Notes under the pieces: generated by a model
What the model was told of the DNA's origin: nothing
What the model saw: only the letters and a program-made list of their open reading frames with translations
Database searches by the model: none
From: an uncultured Granulosicoccaceae bacterium
GTDB taxonomy: Bacteria; Pseudomonadota; Gammaproteobacteria; Granulosicoccales; Granulosicoccaceae
Direction of reading: 5' to 3'
NCBI GenBank assembly: GCA_937951345.1
Contig: CALFCF010000068.1
Span: 1-64,000 of the forward strand
Length of the DNA stretch: 64,000 bases
Shown: one piece after another, positions 56,360 to 64,000 of the stretch
How the letters are laid out: the number at the start of each line of letters is the position of its first letter
Position numbering within the stretch: position 1 is the stretch's first letter
Position numbers and translations under genes: made by a program

Positions 56360-56628
56360 GCGAATCTAACGAATGCGCATTAGACATCAACAATTTGACA
56401 CACTGTAACTGTGCCGAATGGTTATATACTTACTGATTACGCGTGCTTACTGAGTACAGGTACTAAAGTGCAACAAACTGGACGAATCAAATCCCGGATG
56501 ACGAGTTGCAACCCGGGCCAGTTGTAAACCAGAACAACTTATACCAACGCAAGATGCGCTAAAGGGATAGAACGTAACCAGGTGGAACTGAACCAGCGAC
56601 AAACCAGCGACCACCTGACATAAATAAA

Positions 56629-57795
56629 TTGAACATTCCACACATCATAAATCGTGCTCGGCTACGTCTGACTACCTGTCTGCTGACCGTGATCATTGCG
56701 GGCTTTTTATACCCTGCCCTCGCACAAAATACGCAAAGCTCGCCACTGGACACGCAACTACTCCCGGTTGGTGAGCTCTTTTCGTTGATAATCCGCGCTG
56801 ATGGCGAATCTAATCCACCAGCACGTATTTCCGCTGACGCACTACCGGAGGAATCAGTACTACTCAGAAACCTCGATGGTTCGCGTACATTTATGTGGAT
56901 TCCACGAACGGAAGACATCGGCTCGAAAACCATTGAAGTGACAGTTACCGATGCGCAGGACGCATCCGTTTCTGCCACCTATCCCATTCACTTTGAAGTG
57001 GTTGCACAACTAACCGGTGGTAGTACACAAGCGGCCGCAACCGCAGAACAAACATCGACGACTAACACTGCAACATCCACTAACGCCGATAAGTCGACAG
57101 TCGCCACAGCGGCCACATCAAATGATGCAGACAAAGCATCTGACAAAACTGATAAGTCAGCACTCGGCAAAAAAGAAACCAACAACGTGCGAGCGCAGGT
57201 GGCTGCGGCGGATGCTGATTCCGATGCCGGTGTAAACACCCCTGCCAGCGACGCGGATTCAATCACACCGGAGACGAAAACTACAGGAGCCGAAATCGAG
57301 GATGTAGCTAAAGCGGTGAAAACTTTGCGTAGCGAAGAGCCGTTGGTGCAATCGGCTAGTCAGGAGGCGTCACAAACGCTGACACAGGCTGCATTATCAG
57401 CAAATACAAAAACACAAACGGCTCCTGAAGTAGCAGAGCCGAACATCGAACAACCTTCTGCTGCAACATCAGATGATGCAGATGCTGACAGTAACGTTGC
57501 AGAGACTGTAGAGCTGCCGAGATTGTCTGTAGACGATGAGACTGTGGCTGTACAGATTGGCAAACCTGTGCGAGTGCCTATCGAGCACTCGGATTCTACC
57601 GGTAAACCCGCCGACCTGAATGCATTGAACCTGCCGCCACTGGCTCAGTTACTGCCCGTCAAGGAAGGCCATCTGTTGCGTTGGTTACCGACAGAATCCG
57701 ACGTTGGCACACATGTCGTGATTCTCGTTGCAACTGACTCCAACGATTCGCAGCTACGCACGTCGAGACGTCTATTAATACAGGTGGAACGGTAG
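56629..57795 (+). CDS. Secreted protein with two Ig-like domains and a low-complexity middle
   Basis: A 388-residue protein with a signal peptide (LRLTTCLLTVIIAGFLYPALAQ) and a first beta-sandwich domain (about 40-130, MWIPRTEDIGSKTIEVTV). A middle stretch of about 170 residues is rich in Ala, Thr, Asp and Ser. A second, similar domain forms the C-terminus (LLRWLPTESDVGTHVVILVATD). The two W-P-(R/T)-x-(E/S)D-(I/V)G motifs show they are copies of one putative cadherin/He-PIG-type module. It starts at TTG 56629, the only reasonable start before the signal. Probably periplasmic or surface-exposed; function unknown. Confidence 0.6.
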   Translation: MNIPHIINRARLRLTTCLLTVIIAGFLYPALAQNTQSSPLDTQLLPVGELFSLIIRADGESNPPARISADALPEESVLLRNLDGSRTFMWIPRTEDIGSKTIEVTVTDAQDASVSATYPIHFEVVAQLTGGSTQAAATAEQTSTTNTATSTNADKSTVATAATSNDADKASDKTDKSALGKKETNNVRAQVAAADADSDAGVNTPASDADSITPETKTTGAEIEDVAKAVKTLRSEEPLVQSASQEASQTLTQAALSANTKTQTAPEVAEPNIEQPSAATSDDADADSNVAETVELPRLSVDDETVAVQIGKPVRVPIEHSDSTGKPADLNALNLPPLAQLLPVKEGHLLRWLPTESDVGTHVVILVATDSNDSQLRTSRRLLIQVER

Positions 57796-57831
57796 ACACT
57801 AGACGCGTACAAAATCAAATAAACCTGAGAG

Positions 57832-57863
57832 CAAAAAAAACCGGCTGAATAGCCGGTTTTTTT
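57832..57863. terminator. Bidirectional intrinsic terminator
   Basis: CCGGCT-GAAT-AGCCGG (57841-57856) has an A8 run before it and a T7 run after it, so it can terminate the plus-strand Ig-like gene and the minus-strand ahcY transcript. This is the clearest terminator in the window. Confidence 0.9.
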
Positions 57864-57878
57864 ATAGCGGTAAAAAAT

Positions 57879-57926
57879 TAAACTACCTTATATCTAAACT
57901 ACCTTATGTCTAAACTACCTTATGTC
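57879..57926 (-). repeat. 16-bp tandem repeat, three copies, downstream of ahcY
   Basis: TAAACTACCTTATATC (57879-57894) is followed by two identical TAAACTACCTTATGTC units (57895-57910 and 57911-57926). It sits between the ahcY stop and the terminator. Confidence 0.92.
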
Positions 57927-57981
57927 ACCACCAGGATGTACCATCCGCGCAGGCAGAGGATGACGCCTGTTCAAGCAACAA

Positions 57982-59295
57982 TCAGTAGCGGTAGGCTTCA
58001 GGCTTGTAAGGACCTTCTACACCCACGCTGATGTAATCAGCTTGTTCCTGTGTCAGTTCAGTCAGTTGCGCGCCGATTTTAGCCAGGTGTAACCGCGCAA
58101 CCTTCTCGTCCAGCTCCTTGGGCAGAACATGCACATCAACGCTGTAGTTCTCGGAATGATTCCACAACTCAATCTGCGCCAGCACCTGATTGGTAAACGA
58201 TGCCGACATAACAAAGCTCGGGTGACCGGTACCACAACCCAGATTAACCAAACGCCCTTCAGCGAGTAAGGTCAGACGCTTGCCATCCGGAAAGATAATC
58301 TGGTCAACCTGCGGCTTGACGTTCTCCCATTCGTAATTCCTGAGTCCTGCCACATCGATTTCGTTGTCGAAATGACCGATGTTGCAAACAATCGACTGAT
58401 CCTTCATGCGCTGCATGTGATCATGTGTGATGACGTTTACGTTACCGGTTGTAGTAACAAACAAATCAGCCTGATCAGCAACATCATCAAGGCGCACAAC
58501 ACGGTAACCTTCCATCGCTGCCTGTAATGCACAAATTGGATCGATTTCAGTGACCCACACTGTTGCACCCATACCGCGAAACGCTTGAGCACAGCCTTTA
58601 CCGACGTCGCCATAGCCAAGTACAACAGCGATTTTTCCGGCAACCATCACGTCTGTTGCGCGCTTGATACCATCAAGCAACGACTCACGACAACCGTACA
58701 GATTGTCAAACTTGGACTTGGTGACAGAGTCGTTTACATTGATCGCCGGCACCTTGAGCGTACCGGCTTTGACCATCTCAACGAGACGATGCACACCGGT
58801 GGTTGTCTCTTCGGAGAGACCTTTGACGTCCTTAAGCAATTCCGGGTAGTCGTTGTGCATCATCACCGTCAGGTCACCACCATCATCCAGAATCATGTTC
58901 GGCACCCAGCCGTCCGGGCCGGTAATCGTACGGTGAATACACTGATCAAACTCTTCTTCAGTTTCACCCTTCCAGGCAAAAACAGGAATCCCCTGATCAG
59001 CAATTGCAGCAGCCGCATGGTCTTGAGTTGAGAAAATGTTGCACGACGACCAGCGCACCTCTGCACCGAGATCAATCAGTGTCTCGATCAGCACAGCTGT
59101 TTGTATAGTCATGTGCAGGCAACCGGCGATGCGCGCACCTTTAAGCGGGTACTTGCCTTTGTACTCTTCGCGCAGTGCCATCAATCCGGGCATTTCAGTT
59201 TCTGCGATCTTGATCTCCTTATGACCCCATTCGGCCAGCGCTATGTCGGCCACCTGGTAGTCGTTATCCGTCTGCGCAGCGGTTTGTGAATTCAT
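57982..59295 (-). CDS. ahcY: Adenosylhomocysteinase
   Basis: NAD-dependent hydrolase that splits S-adenosylhomocysteine into adenosine and homocysteine, relieving product inhibition of methyltransferases. It has 437 residues from ATG 59295 (GGAG eight bases upstream). NAD-binding [18 protein letters not shown] is intact, along with [32 protein letters not shown] (catalytic lysine region) and the C-terminal KPEAYRY. It lies 72 bases downstream of metK and is very likely cotranscribed. No SAH riboswitch was recognised in the spacer. Confidence 0.97.
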   Translation of the reverse strand: MNSQTAAQTDNDYQVADIALAEWGHKEIKIAETEMPGLMALREEYKGKYPLKGARIAGCLHMTIQTAVLIETLIDLGAEVRWSSCNIFSTQDHAAAAIADQGIPVFAWKGETEEEFDQCIHRTITGPDGWVPNMILDDGGDLTVMMHNDYPELLKDVKGLSEETTTGVHRLVEMVKAGTLKVPAINVNDSVTKSKFDNLYGCRESLLDGIKRATDVMVAGKIAVVLGYGDVGKGCAQAFRGMGATVWVTEIDPICALQAAMEGYRVVRLDDVADQADLFVTTTGNVNVITHDHMQRMKDQSIVCNIGHFDNEIDVAGLRNYEWENVKPQVDQIIFPDGKRLTLLAEGRLVNLGCGTGHPSFVMSASFTNQVLAQIELWNHSENYSVDVHVLPKELDEKVARLHLAKIGAQLTELTQEQADYISVGVEGPYKPEAYRY

Positions 59296-59367
59296 TGCAT
59301 GTTCTCCGGCCTTCAAGCGGCCTTTTAAATTGAGTTGTTTCTTATTGATTCGAGCAGCAGTTGCTGA

Positions 59368-60537
59368 TCAAGCAATTCCGGAAGCTTGTTTAAGTGCATC
59401 AACCTTATCTGTCGCTTCCCAGGTGAAATCACTGTCTTCACGTCCAAAGTGTCCATAAGCAGCTGTTTTCTGGTAAATCGGACGAAGCAGATCCAGCATG
59501 CTGACAATGCCGTATGGCCGCAGATCAAACACATCACCAACGACCTGTTCAATCTTTCGATCGTCTATCTTGCCGGTGCCAAATGTTTCGATAGAAATTG
59601 ACGTGGGTCGCGCCACACCAATCGCATAGGAAACCTGTATCTCACAGCGATCGGCGAGTCCTGCAGCAACAATATTTTTTGCAACATAGCGACCTGCATA
59701 CGCTGCGGAGCGATCTACCTTAGATGGATCTTTACCGGAAAACGCCCCACCACCGTGTCGTGCCATACCGCCGTAGGTATCAACTATGATCTTTCGTCCG
59801 GTTAGACCACAGTCACCGACAGGGCCTCCAATGACGAAGTTCCCGGTGGGATTAATATGAATATTTTCCTGTGGGCAACTATCAAGCCAGTTTTTCGGCA
59901 GCACGGCTTTGATAATGTTTTCCATTACCCCTTCGCGCAAATCAGACAAACTGACATCCGGATCATGTTGCGTGGATAACACCACTGCATCCAGCCCGAC
60001 AGGTTTGTTGTCCTGATAGCGCAGCGTTACCTGACTCTTGGCATCCGGTCTTAACCACGGCAGCGATCCGGCGCGGCGTACCTGCGATTGCCTTTCAACA
60101 AGACGATGCGAGTAGGTAATAGGTGCAGGCATCAGTACGTCTGTTTCGTTGGTGGCATAGCCGAACATCAGACCCTGGTCACCGGCGCCCTGCTCCTCGG
60201 GCGCCGAACGATCTACACCCTGTGCGATATCCGGGGATTGTTTTCCGAGCGCGTTCAGTACCGAACAGGTTGCGCCGTCAAAGCCGACATCGGAACCGTC
60301 ATAACCAATATCAAGTACTGTCTTTCTGACCAGCTCTTCGAGATCAACGTAGGCTGATGTCGTTACCTCGCCGGCAATGATGACAAGACCGGTCTTAACC
60401 ATGGTCTCACAGGCAACACGGGCCCTTGTGTCGGTGGCAATAATGGAATCCAGCACGGCATCGGATATCTGATCTGCCATCTTGTCCGGATGACCTTCCG
60501 AGACCGATTCAGACGTAAAGATGTAGTCATTTGCCAT
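59368..60537 (-). CDS. metK: S-adenosylmethionine synthase
   Basis: Makes SAM from methionine and ATP. It has 389 residues with the classic N-terminus [20 protein letters not shown], the methionine-loop [16 protein letters not shown] and the P-loop-like [24 protein letters not shown] lies upstream of the ATG. A TATAAT box is found about 130 bases upstream, so the mRNA has a leader of roughly 125 bases. It feeds AhcY downstream, and OvoA, MttB-type and RNA methyltransferases elsewhere in the window. Confidence 0.97.
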   Translation of the reverse strand: MANDYIFTSESVSEGHPDKMADQISDAVLDSIIATDTRARVACETMVKTGLVIIAGEVTTSAYVDLEELVRKTVLDIGYDGSDVGFDGATCSVLNALGKQSPDIAQGVDRSAPEEQGAGDQGLMFGYATNETDVLMPAPITYSHRLVERQSQVRRAGSLPWLRPDAKSQVTLRYQDNKPVGLDAVVLSTQHDPDVSLSDLREGVMENIIKAVLPKNWLDSCPQENIHINPTGNFVIGGPVGDCGLTGRKIIVDTYGGMARHGGGAFSGKDPSKVDRSAAYAGRYVAKNIVAAGLADRCEIQVSYAIGVARPTSISIETFGTGKIDDRKIEQVVGDVFDLRPYGIVSMLDLLRPIYQKTAAYGHFGREDSDFTWEATDKVDALKQASGIA

Positions 60538-60668
60538 GTTGCTGTGTTTCCTTGAATTCGTGGGTAAAAGTTAATAACCGGTTATCAGCGCCACGCCTGG
60601 TCGAGGGTGTATTTCTTTGGCCATCCGATGACCCTCTGATCAATCCGGAAATTTATTCATGCACCAAC

Positions 60669-60680
60669 ATTATAGACATT
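60669..60680 (-). promoter_or_regulatory. metK promoter -10 box overlapped by an operator-like 11-mer
   Basis: On the minus strand TATAAT (60674-60669) is a perfect -10 hexamer. Overlapping it is AATGTCTATAA (60680-60670), identical to 11 bases of the third TTTAATGTCTATAAA motif upstream of the cysD fusion gene. A good -35 at 17-bp spacing was not found. A repressor bound here would block metK transcription. Confidence 0.45.
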
Positions 60681-60950
60681 TATAACAAAATAAACATATC
60701 TTTATATGCCATATTCAATGCGCATAAGCGGATCTACCACTCGGACCGTTTAGCTACACCACAGGTAGCCATGGCTAATGGGAATCAGGCAGTCGTTTGA
60801 ACCGGTGAATTCCGGACGTTTTGACGATCTACGTCACAAAAACACGCGACTGTTTGGTTGTAGATGAGATGAGTAAATTCTTGTAACCGCGTCTTTGAGG
60901 ACGACCAGAGCCTTGATTGATTTGGCTATGCGCACCTGCGTATTACACCA

Positions 60951-61162
60951 AAGTGACTGCATAGACTGATGCAGCTTGTTTGCAAAGGTGACGGGACGCT
61001 CGAACAGCAAGCCTTCGTTCACCTGAAATTTGACCAAATCAAGCGGCTGCCGGCGCCAACAAAACCTTTTTCAAGACCAATCAGTGCACTAGCCTGCTCT
61101 GTTCACGAAGTCATGAATAGAGCAGGCTAGCAGAACACCTGCAACAGTCTATGCAGTCACTT
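60951..61162. repeat. Pair of inverted 24-mers flanking 164 bp
   Basis: The left copy (60951-60974) reads AAGTGACTGCATAGACTGAT then GCAG. The right copy (61139-61162) is its inverse with one mismatch. A partial third copy is at 23589-23605. The unit resembles a small non-autonomous element. The CTAG palindrome is nested inside, suggesting sequential insertions. Confidence 0.55.
61089..61130. repeat. 42-bp palindrome made of two abutted CTAG-element ends
   Basis: Two inverted copies of the CTAGCCTGCTCTRTTCAYGA end sequence are separated by two bases. It is the same sequence as the ends of the 1333-1580 element but without the 204-bp interior. As RNA it would form a 20-pair hairpin. Confidence 0.75.
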
Positions 61163-61196
61163 AGGACGAATTTGTCTGCCAGTGTCTATCCGGATA

Positions 61197-62807
61197 CTAA
61201 TTGGCGTTGGCCGGGTTGTAGGCGGGTAACTCGATCACATAGGCGTCGACGGTACCTGAATCGTACCAGTCCGACGAAAACAGAATGCGTGTGCCGCTCG
61301 GGCTGATGGTCGGGTGCGGCTCACTAAAATAAGGCGCATATCCCCCTTTAGTTGCTTCTCTACCGAACGTGCGGTGATGCGCAAGGCGGCAAACGGCCGG
61401 GTCTTGCTCACTGGTATTGACGAGGTAAATCTCGGAAAAAAATACCGGAGCTGATCTGTTCTCAAGCGACTCCATACGCAGGTAATGCAGATCTTTGCTT
61501 CCAATACTGGACATGGCAACCCAACCGGGGCGCTGGTAGGCAGTCGCTGAAACGTGGGTCCCGCTGGTCGTTGGTGGCCAGCCGTCTGACTGGCTCAGGA
61601 TAGTCCTACAACTACGCGTGTTCAGATTAAACTCCACAAGATTACTCACACCCTGCCAAAGTCCATCATTACAACCACGGGGTGTCGGCAGAAAATTGGT
61701 TGAGAAAAAAGCGTCATCGCCATTCCAGGCGCGTCCTATGCTCGCATGCTCGGTTTGCGCAATGTCGATTTTGAAACCAGTGTCTTGCAAACGTTTGTTC
61801 AAAAGAACGGGGGGAATCAGAAACTGTTCACCACTCGGGGCAACCACCGGCGCAACGTCCGCCTCAATACCAGTGCCAGCACCAATCAAAGCACGTGTGA
61901 CAACACCGGTTGACTGTTTAAATGTAAATGCCAACGATCGGGCTTTGTTTTTCGGATTAAGACAACGGAAACCGAAGGTATCGTCATCATGAGATTGCAT
62001 TTGTACGTCGTACCCGGCGATGGCTCGCTCACCAACAGCACAGATCTTTGTTGTATCCAACAGAAGTGTTTCATTTCCACTGAGCGCATCATGTTTCAGA
62101 AAATGCCCGCGCGAATCGTCCTCCTGACTGATGTAATAGAATGAAGCAGGGTCTGTGTAAGACCAGAAAACATCTTCAAGGTCACTTGGCCATATATCGA
62201 GTTGTTGAATAACTTCGTAAGTTCTACCGTTGTGCAGGTAATGCCCGCCGCCTGATGTACCTGTTCGGTAGAGGATCATCAGGGATTCATCCGCATTCCA
62301 GGCCTGTATCGTTGAATACGGTGCTTTGTTAACTTCTCCAAACTGGCCGTCAGAAATGCGTATCACTTTGGCGCCGAAGGCCGGATCGCGATAGTAGGTT
62401 AGATGCGGAGGTTTTACGATCCGGGGTACAACACGTCTCTCCTGTGAGCTATCGAACCCGTAGCACAAGTCATCATCATCTGGATTTCCAGCATACGGAT
62501 TGCCCGGGTTGGTAAACACACTAGCCGAAGATGCAAGTTCGTCTACGGTCTGCCCCCGATCTGACATATCATCAGCGCTATCATCAGCGCTAACATCAGC
62601 GCTAACATCGGCATTAACACCGGTACTGTCGTCAGCAACTGTGACCGATCGCCTGTTCTCGTCGCTCGGTTCATGCTGGTTACAGCTGATGAGTAGAAAA
62701 AATACCAGGTACAGGCAACGTGGAAATTGCCTGTACCTGTGCGAACTTATCCACTCACAGACGTCTGAAAATGCCGCATTTTTTTTAGTGCTAGAAAGGG
62801 ATTTCAT
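61197..62807 (-). CDS. Putative beta-propeller lipoprotein
   Basis: A 536-residue protein. After an unusually long N-terminal stretch comes a hydrophobic segment and lipobox ([14 protein letters not shown]), so it is probably a lipoprotein. An acidic, repeat-encoded linker ([13 protein letters not shown]) follows. The main part reads as TolB/WD40-like propeller blades ([35 protein letters not shown]). The ATG at 62807 overlaps the ssb 3' end by 17 bases; the frame from 62855 lies deeper in ssb. No enzyme motif is recognised; a sugar-lyase-like propeller is possible. Confidence 0.6.
   Translation of the reverse strand: MKSLSSTKKNAAFSDVCEWISSHRYRQFPRCLYLVFFLLISCNQHEPSDENRRSVTVADDSTGVNADVSADVSADDSADDMSDRGQTVDELASSASVFTNPGNPYAGNPDDDDLCYGFDSSQERRVVPRIVKPPHLTYYRDPAFGAKVIRISDGQFGEVNKAPYSTIQAWNADESLMILYRTGTSGGGHYLHNGRTYEVIQQLDIWPSDLEDVFWSYTDPASFYYISQEDDSRGHFLKHDALSGNETLLLDTTKICAVGERAIAGYDVQMQSHDDDTFGFRCLNPKNKARSLAFTFKQSTGVVTRALIGAGTGIEADVAPVVAPSGEQFLIPPVLLNKRLQDTGFKIDIAQTEHASIGRAWNGDDAFFSTNFLPTPRGCNDGLWQGVSNLVEFNLNTRSCRTILSQSDGWPPTTSGTHVSATAYQRPGWVAMSSIGSKDLHYLRMESLENRSAPVFFSEIYLVNTSEQDPAVCRLAHHRTFGREATKGGYAPYFSEPHPTISPSGTRILFSSDWYDSGTVDAYVIELPAYNPANAN
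62571..62618 (-). repeat. 12-bp coding tandem repeat, four copies
   Basis: Units ATCAGCGCTATC, ATCAGCGCTAAC (twice) and ATCGGCATTAAC encode the SADD/SADV linker of the propeller lipoprotein. Copy-number change stays in frame. Confidence 0.85.
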
Positions 62808-63264
62808 CGTCAAACTTTTCTGCCGGAGCATTGCCCTGCGCTCCGCCATTGCCAACAGCGGGTCCTGGTGTTCCTGGATTCATGCCGGTCTGCGAATTCT
62901 GCATTGCGCCCGACTGACCGTCCATGCGGCTGCCCAACAACTGCAGCTCACGCGCGATGATCGAAGTTGAGTACCGGTCCTGCCCGGTAGTTTTGTCCTG
63001 ATATTTGTCAGTGCGTATCGATCCTTCGATGTATACCTGTGAACCTTTGCGGCAATACTCGGCTGCAATTTCACCCAGACGGTTAAACAACGTAACACGG
63101 TGCCATTCAGTGCGCTCCTGCCGCTGACCCGTGTTCTTATCTGTCCAGCTTTCACTGGTTGCCAGCGATAGATTAGTAACCGCTCCACCGCTCGGCATAT
63201 ACCGGGTTTCCGGATCCGTGCCCAGGTTTCCGACTAAAATAACTTTATTGATTCCACGTGCCAT
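62791..63264 (-). CDS. ssb: Single-stranded DNA-binding protein
   Basis: Binds single-stranded DNA in replication and repair. It has 157 residues from ATG 63264, with GGAG eight bases upstream; the longer frame from 63441 adds unconserved residues. The OB-fold is clear ([26 protein letters not shown] is split here as [18 protein letters not shown] and [18 protein letters not shown]), as is [19 protein letters not shown] Gly/Gln/Asn-rich tail ends in the partner-binding tip DDEIPF. It is divergent from uvrA, an arrangement common in gammaproteobacteria. Confidence 0.97.
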   Translation of the reverse strand: MARGINKVILVGNLGTDPETRYMPSGGAVTNLSLATSESWTDKNTGQRQERTEWHRVTLFNRLGEIAAEYCRKGSQVYIEGSIRTDKYQDKTTGQDRYSTSIIARELQLLGSRMDGQSGAMQNSQTGMNPGTPGPAVGNGGAQGNAPAEKFDDEIPF

Positions 63265-63612
63265 AGTATTTCTCCGACGTTTCCAGCCGCCATCCGTTGG
63301 CCGCTGCAGGCCTACAATATTACCGCATCCAGCCCGAATAGACTTATATTTCAGCGATTGCGGTGCGATTAAGACTTTTTTGGGAGGCCAAAAACGGTCG
63401 TCGAGCATGGTAACACTTATATCGATTCTGGCCACTCTCACTGCATCTGGTTATCATGGTCTGCTGGCCTGCTTATTGTGTCTGGTAAACCGGAAACCTG
63501 GTCGGTTTAGCAGATAGCAGTAGAACGTGTTCCGGTTAGTTTCCATCAATAAGACTGAAGTCACGGCAAGTAATTGTCGACGGTCTGCAAGCTGTGTTTC
63601 CGGATTGTGCGC
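63265..63612. promoter_or_regulatory. Divergent ssb-uvrA promoter region
   Basis: 348 bases containing the promoters of both repair genes. I looked for a LexA box of the form CTG-N10-CAG and did not find a convincing one. A T-rich run lies at 63375-63382. No other structure was recognised. Confidence 0.4.
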
Positions 63613-64000
63613 ATGAGCAAACGCTCTCAACAAAACAAAAAAACGAAAGACGCGAAAGTCGTCAAACGTAAGCAAAAGCAATCAACGCACAGCCTCTCCC
63701 CAAGCGACGATCAAATGCAGACAACGTTTAAGTCGCAGCCCATCGCAGATAATGCTGTGATACAGATACGTGGCGCGCGCACTCATAACCTGAAAAATAT
63801 CGATCTTGATCTGCCACGAGATGCGCTAATCGTTATAACCGGCTTGTCTGGATCAGGAAAATCCTCGCTAGCGTTCGATACGATCTTCGCCGAAGGCCAG
63901 CGACGCTATGTGGAATCACTATCAGCTTACGCCAGACAATTTCTGTCTGTAATGGACAAGCCCGATGTGGATCATATCAGTGGCTTGTCACCAGCGATTT
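63613..64000 (+). CDS. uvrA: Excinuclease ABC subunit A, N-terminal part
   Basis: DNA damage recognition ATPase of nucleotide excision repair; only the first 129 codons are in the window. [19 protein letters not shown], the Walker [21 protein letters not shown] and [18 protein letters not shown] are unmistakable. The ATG at 63613 gives a lysine-rich extension ([20 protein letters not shown]) of about 50 residues before the conserved start. The in-frame ATG at 63715 would shorten it to about 16 residues. Neither has a strong ribosome site. Confidence 0.95.
   Translation, partial: MSKRSQQNKKTKDAKVVKRKQKQSTHSLSPSDDQMQTTFKSQPIADNAVIQIRGARTHNLKNIDLDLPRDALIVITGLSGSGKSSLAFDTIFAEGQRRYVESLSAYARQFLSVMDKPDVDHISGLSPAI

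Larger units (their letters stand above)
60538..61196. other. Intergenic region upstream of metK with nested repeats
   Basis: About 660 bases between the divergently placed 5' end of metK and the 3' end of the beta-propeller gene. It holds the metK leader and promoter, inverted 24-mers (60951-60974 and 61139-61162) and, inside them, the 42-bp CTAG palindrome (61089-61130). A minus-strand frame of 67 codons (61037-60834) overlaps the left 24-mer but has no convincing protein features. Confidence 0.5.

Noticed and set aside
60538..60668. Possible SAM or SAH riboswitch in the metK leader.
   Set aside because: I compared it with remembered SAM-II, SAM-SAH and SAH cores and found no matching pseudoknot or AGGAGCG-type motif. 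A covariance-model search would settle it.
60834..61037. A 67-codon minus-strand frame overlapping the left 24-mer repeat, with a piece (RLQQSMQT-like) similar to a frame near 23600.
   Set aside because: The similarity follows from the shared DNA repeat. The distant frame has no start codon, and neither looks like a whole protein.
63265..63612. LexA (SOS) box between ssb and uvrA.
   Set aside because: No CTG-N10-CAG site with an A/T-rich centre was found, though SOS control of these genes is known in E. coli.

Overview
The window looks like chromosome of a free-living, probably marine gammaproteobacterium with GC near 50%. The evidence is gammaproteobacterial gene order (miaB-phoH-ybeY-corC-lnt, thyA-folA next to lgt, thiP-thiQ) and lineage markers such as Rsd/AlgQ and UPF0260/YcgN. 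A Granulosicoccus-like lineage is a guess; genus cannot be fixed from sequence reading alone. I found no rRNA, tRNA, CRISPR array, prophage or intact insertion sequence.

Layout. 1-1336: thiamine ABC transporter end (thiP partial, thiQ). 1333-1580: a MITE-like element ending in CTAG. 1670-8154 (minus): FAD amine oxidase, ankyrin protein, a probably frameshifted small gene, folA, thyA, lgt, rlmI, rsd. 8804-11929: UPF0260, fructose-bisphosphatase, sulfotransferase, outer-membrane barrel. 12069-17613: gcvT-gcvH-gcvP behind a tandem glycine riboswitch whose second aptamer is greatly enlarged. 17704-23457: lnt, corC, ybeY, phoH, miaB. 24044-27795: sulfate activation operon in which CysD carries an N-terminal helix-turn-helix/transposase-like domain, followed by a CysN-CysC fusion. 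27878-29643: cobalt-type nitrile hydratase. 29748-37741: accessory region with a TNT-type NADase toxin gene and a possible immunity gene, an ECF sigma/anti-sigma pair, a CadC-like regulator, cupin, GFA and DUF4399 proteins. 37857-43572: phosphoribosyltransferase and BtpA-like genes divergent from a polyamine-type ABC transporter. 43598-48377: 2-oxoacid:ferredoxin oxidoreductase with an iron-sulfur flavoprotein. 48522-51235: ABC exporter-like pair with DUF3299. 51431-56359: OvoA (ovothiol synthesis), MttB-family methyltransferase, 2OG oxygenase. 56629-60537: secreted Ig-like protein, ahcY, metK. 61197-64000: beta-propeller lipoprotein, ssb, and the start of uvrA.

Much of the window serves one-carbon and sulfur metabolism. 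Glycine cleavage supplies methylene-folate, ThyA/FolA use and regenerate folate, MetK/AhcY run the methyl cycle, OvoA uses SAM and cysteine, and CysD/CysNC make PAPS.

The strongest unusual signals are these: the HTH/transposase-like CysD fusion, preceded by three copies of a 10-bp motif and containing a possible internal start; an 11-bp relative of that motif lying on the metK -10 box; the orphan TNT toxin with a candidate immunity gene; the enlarged glycine riboswitch; and several families of short dispersed or tandem repeats, many of them at gene 3' ends.
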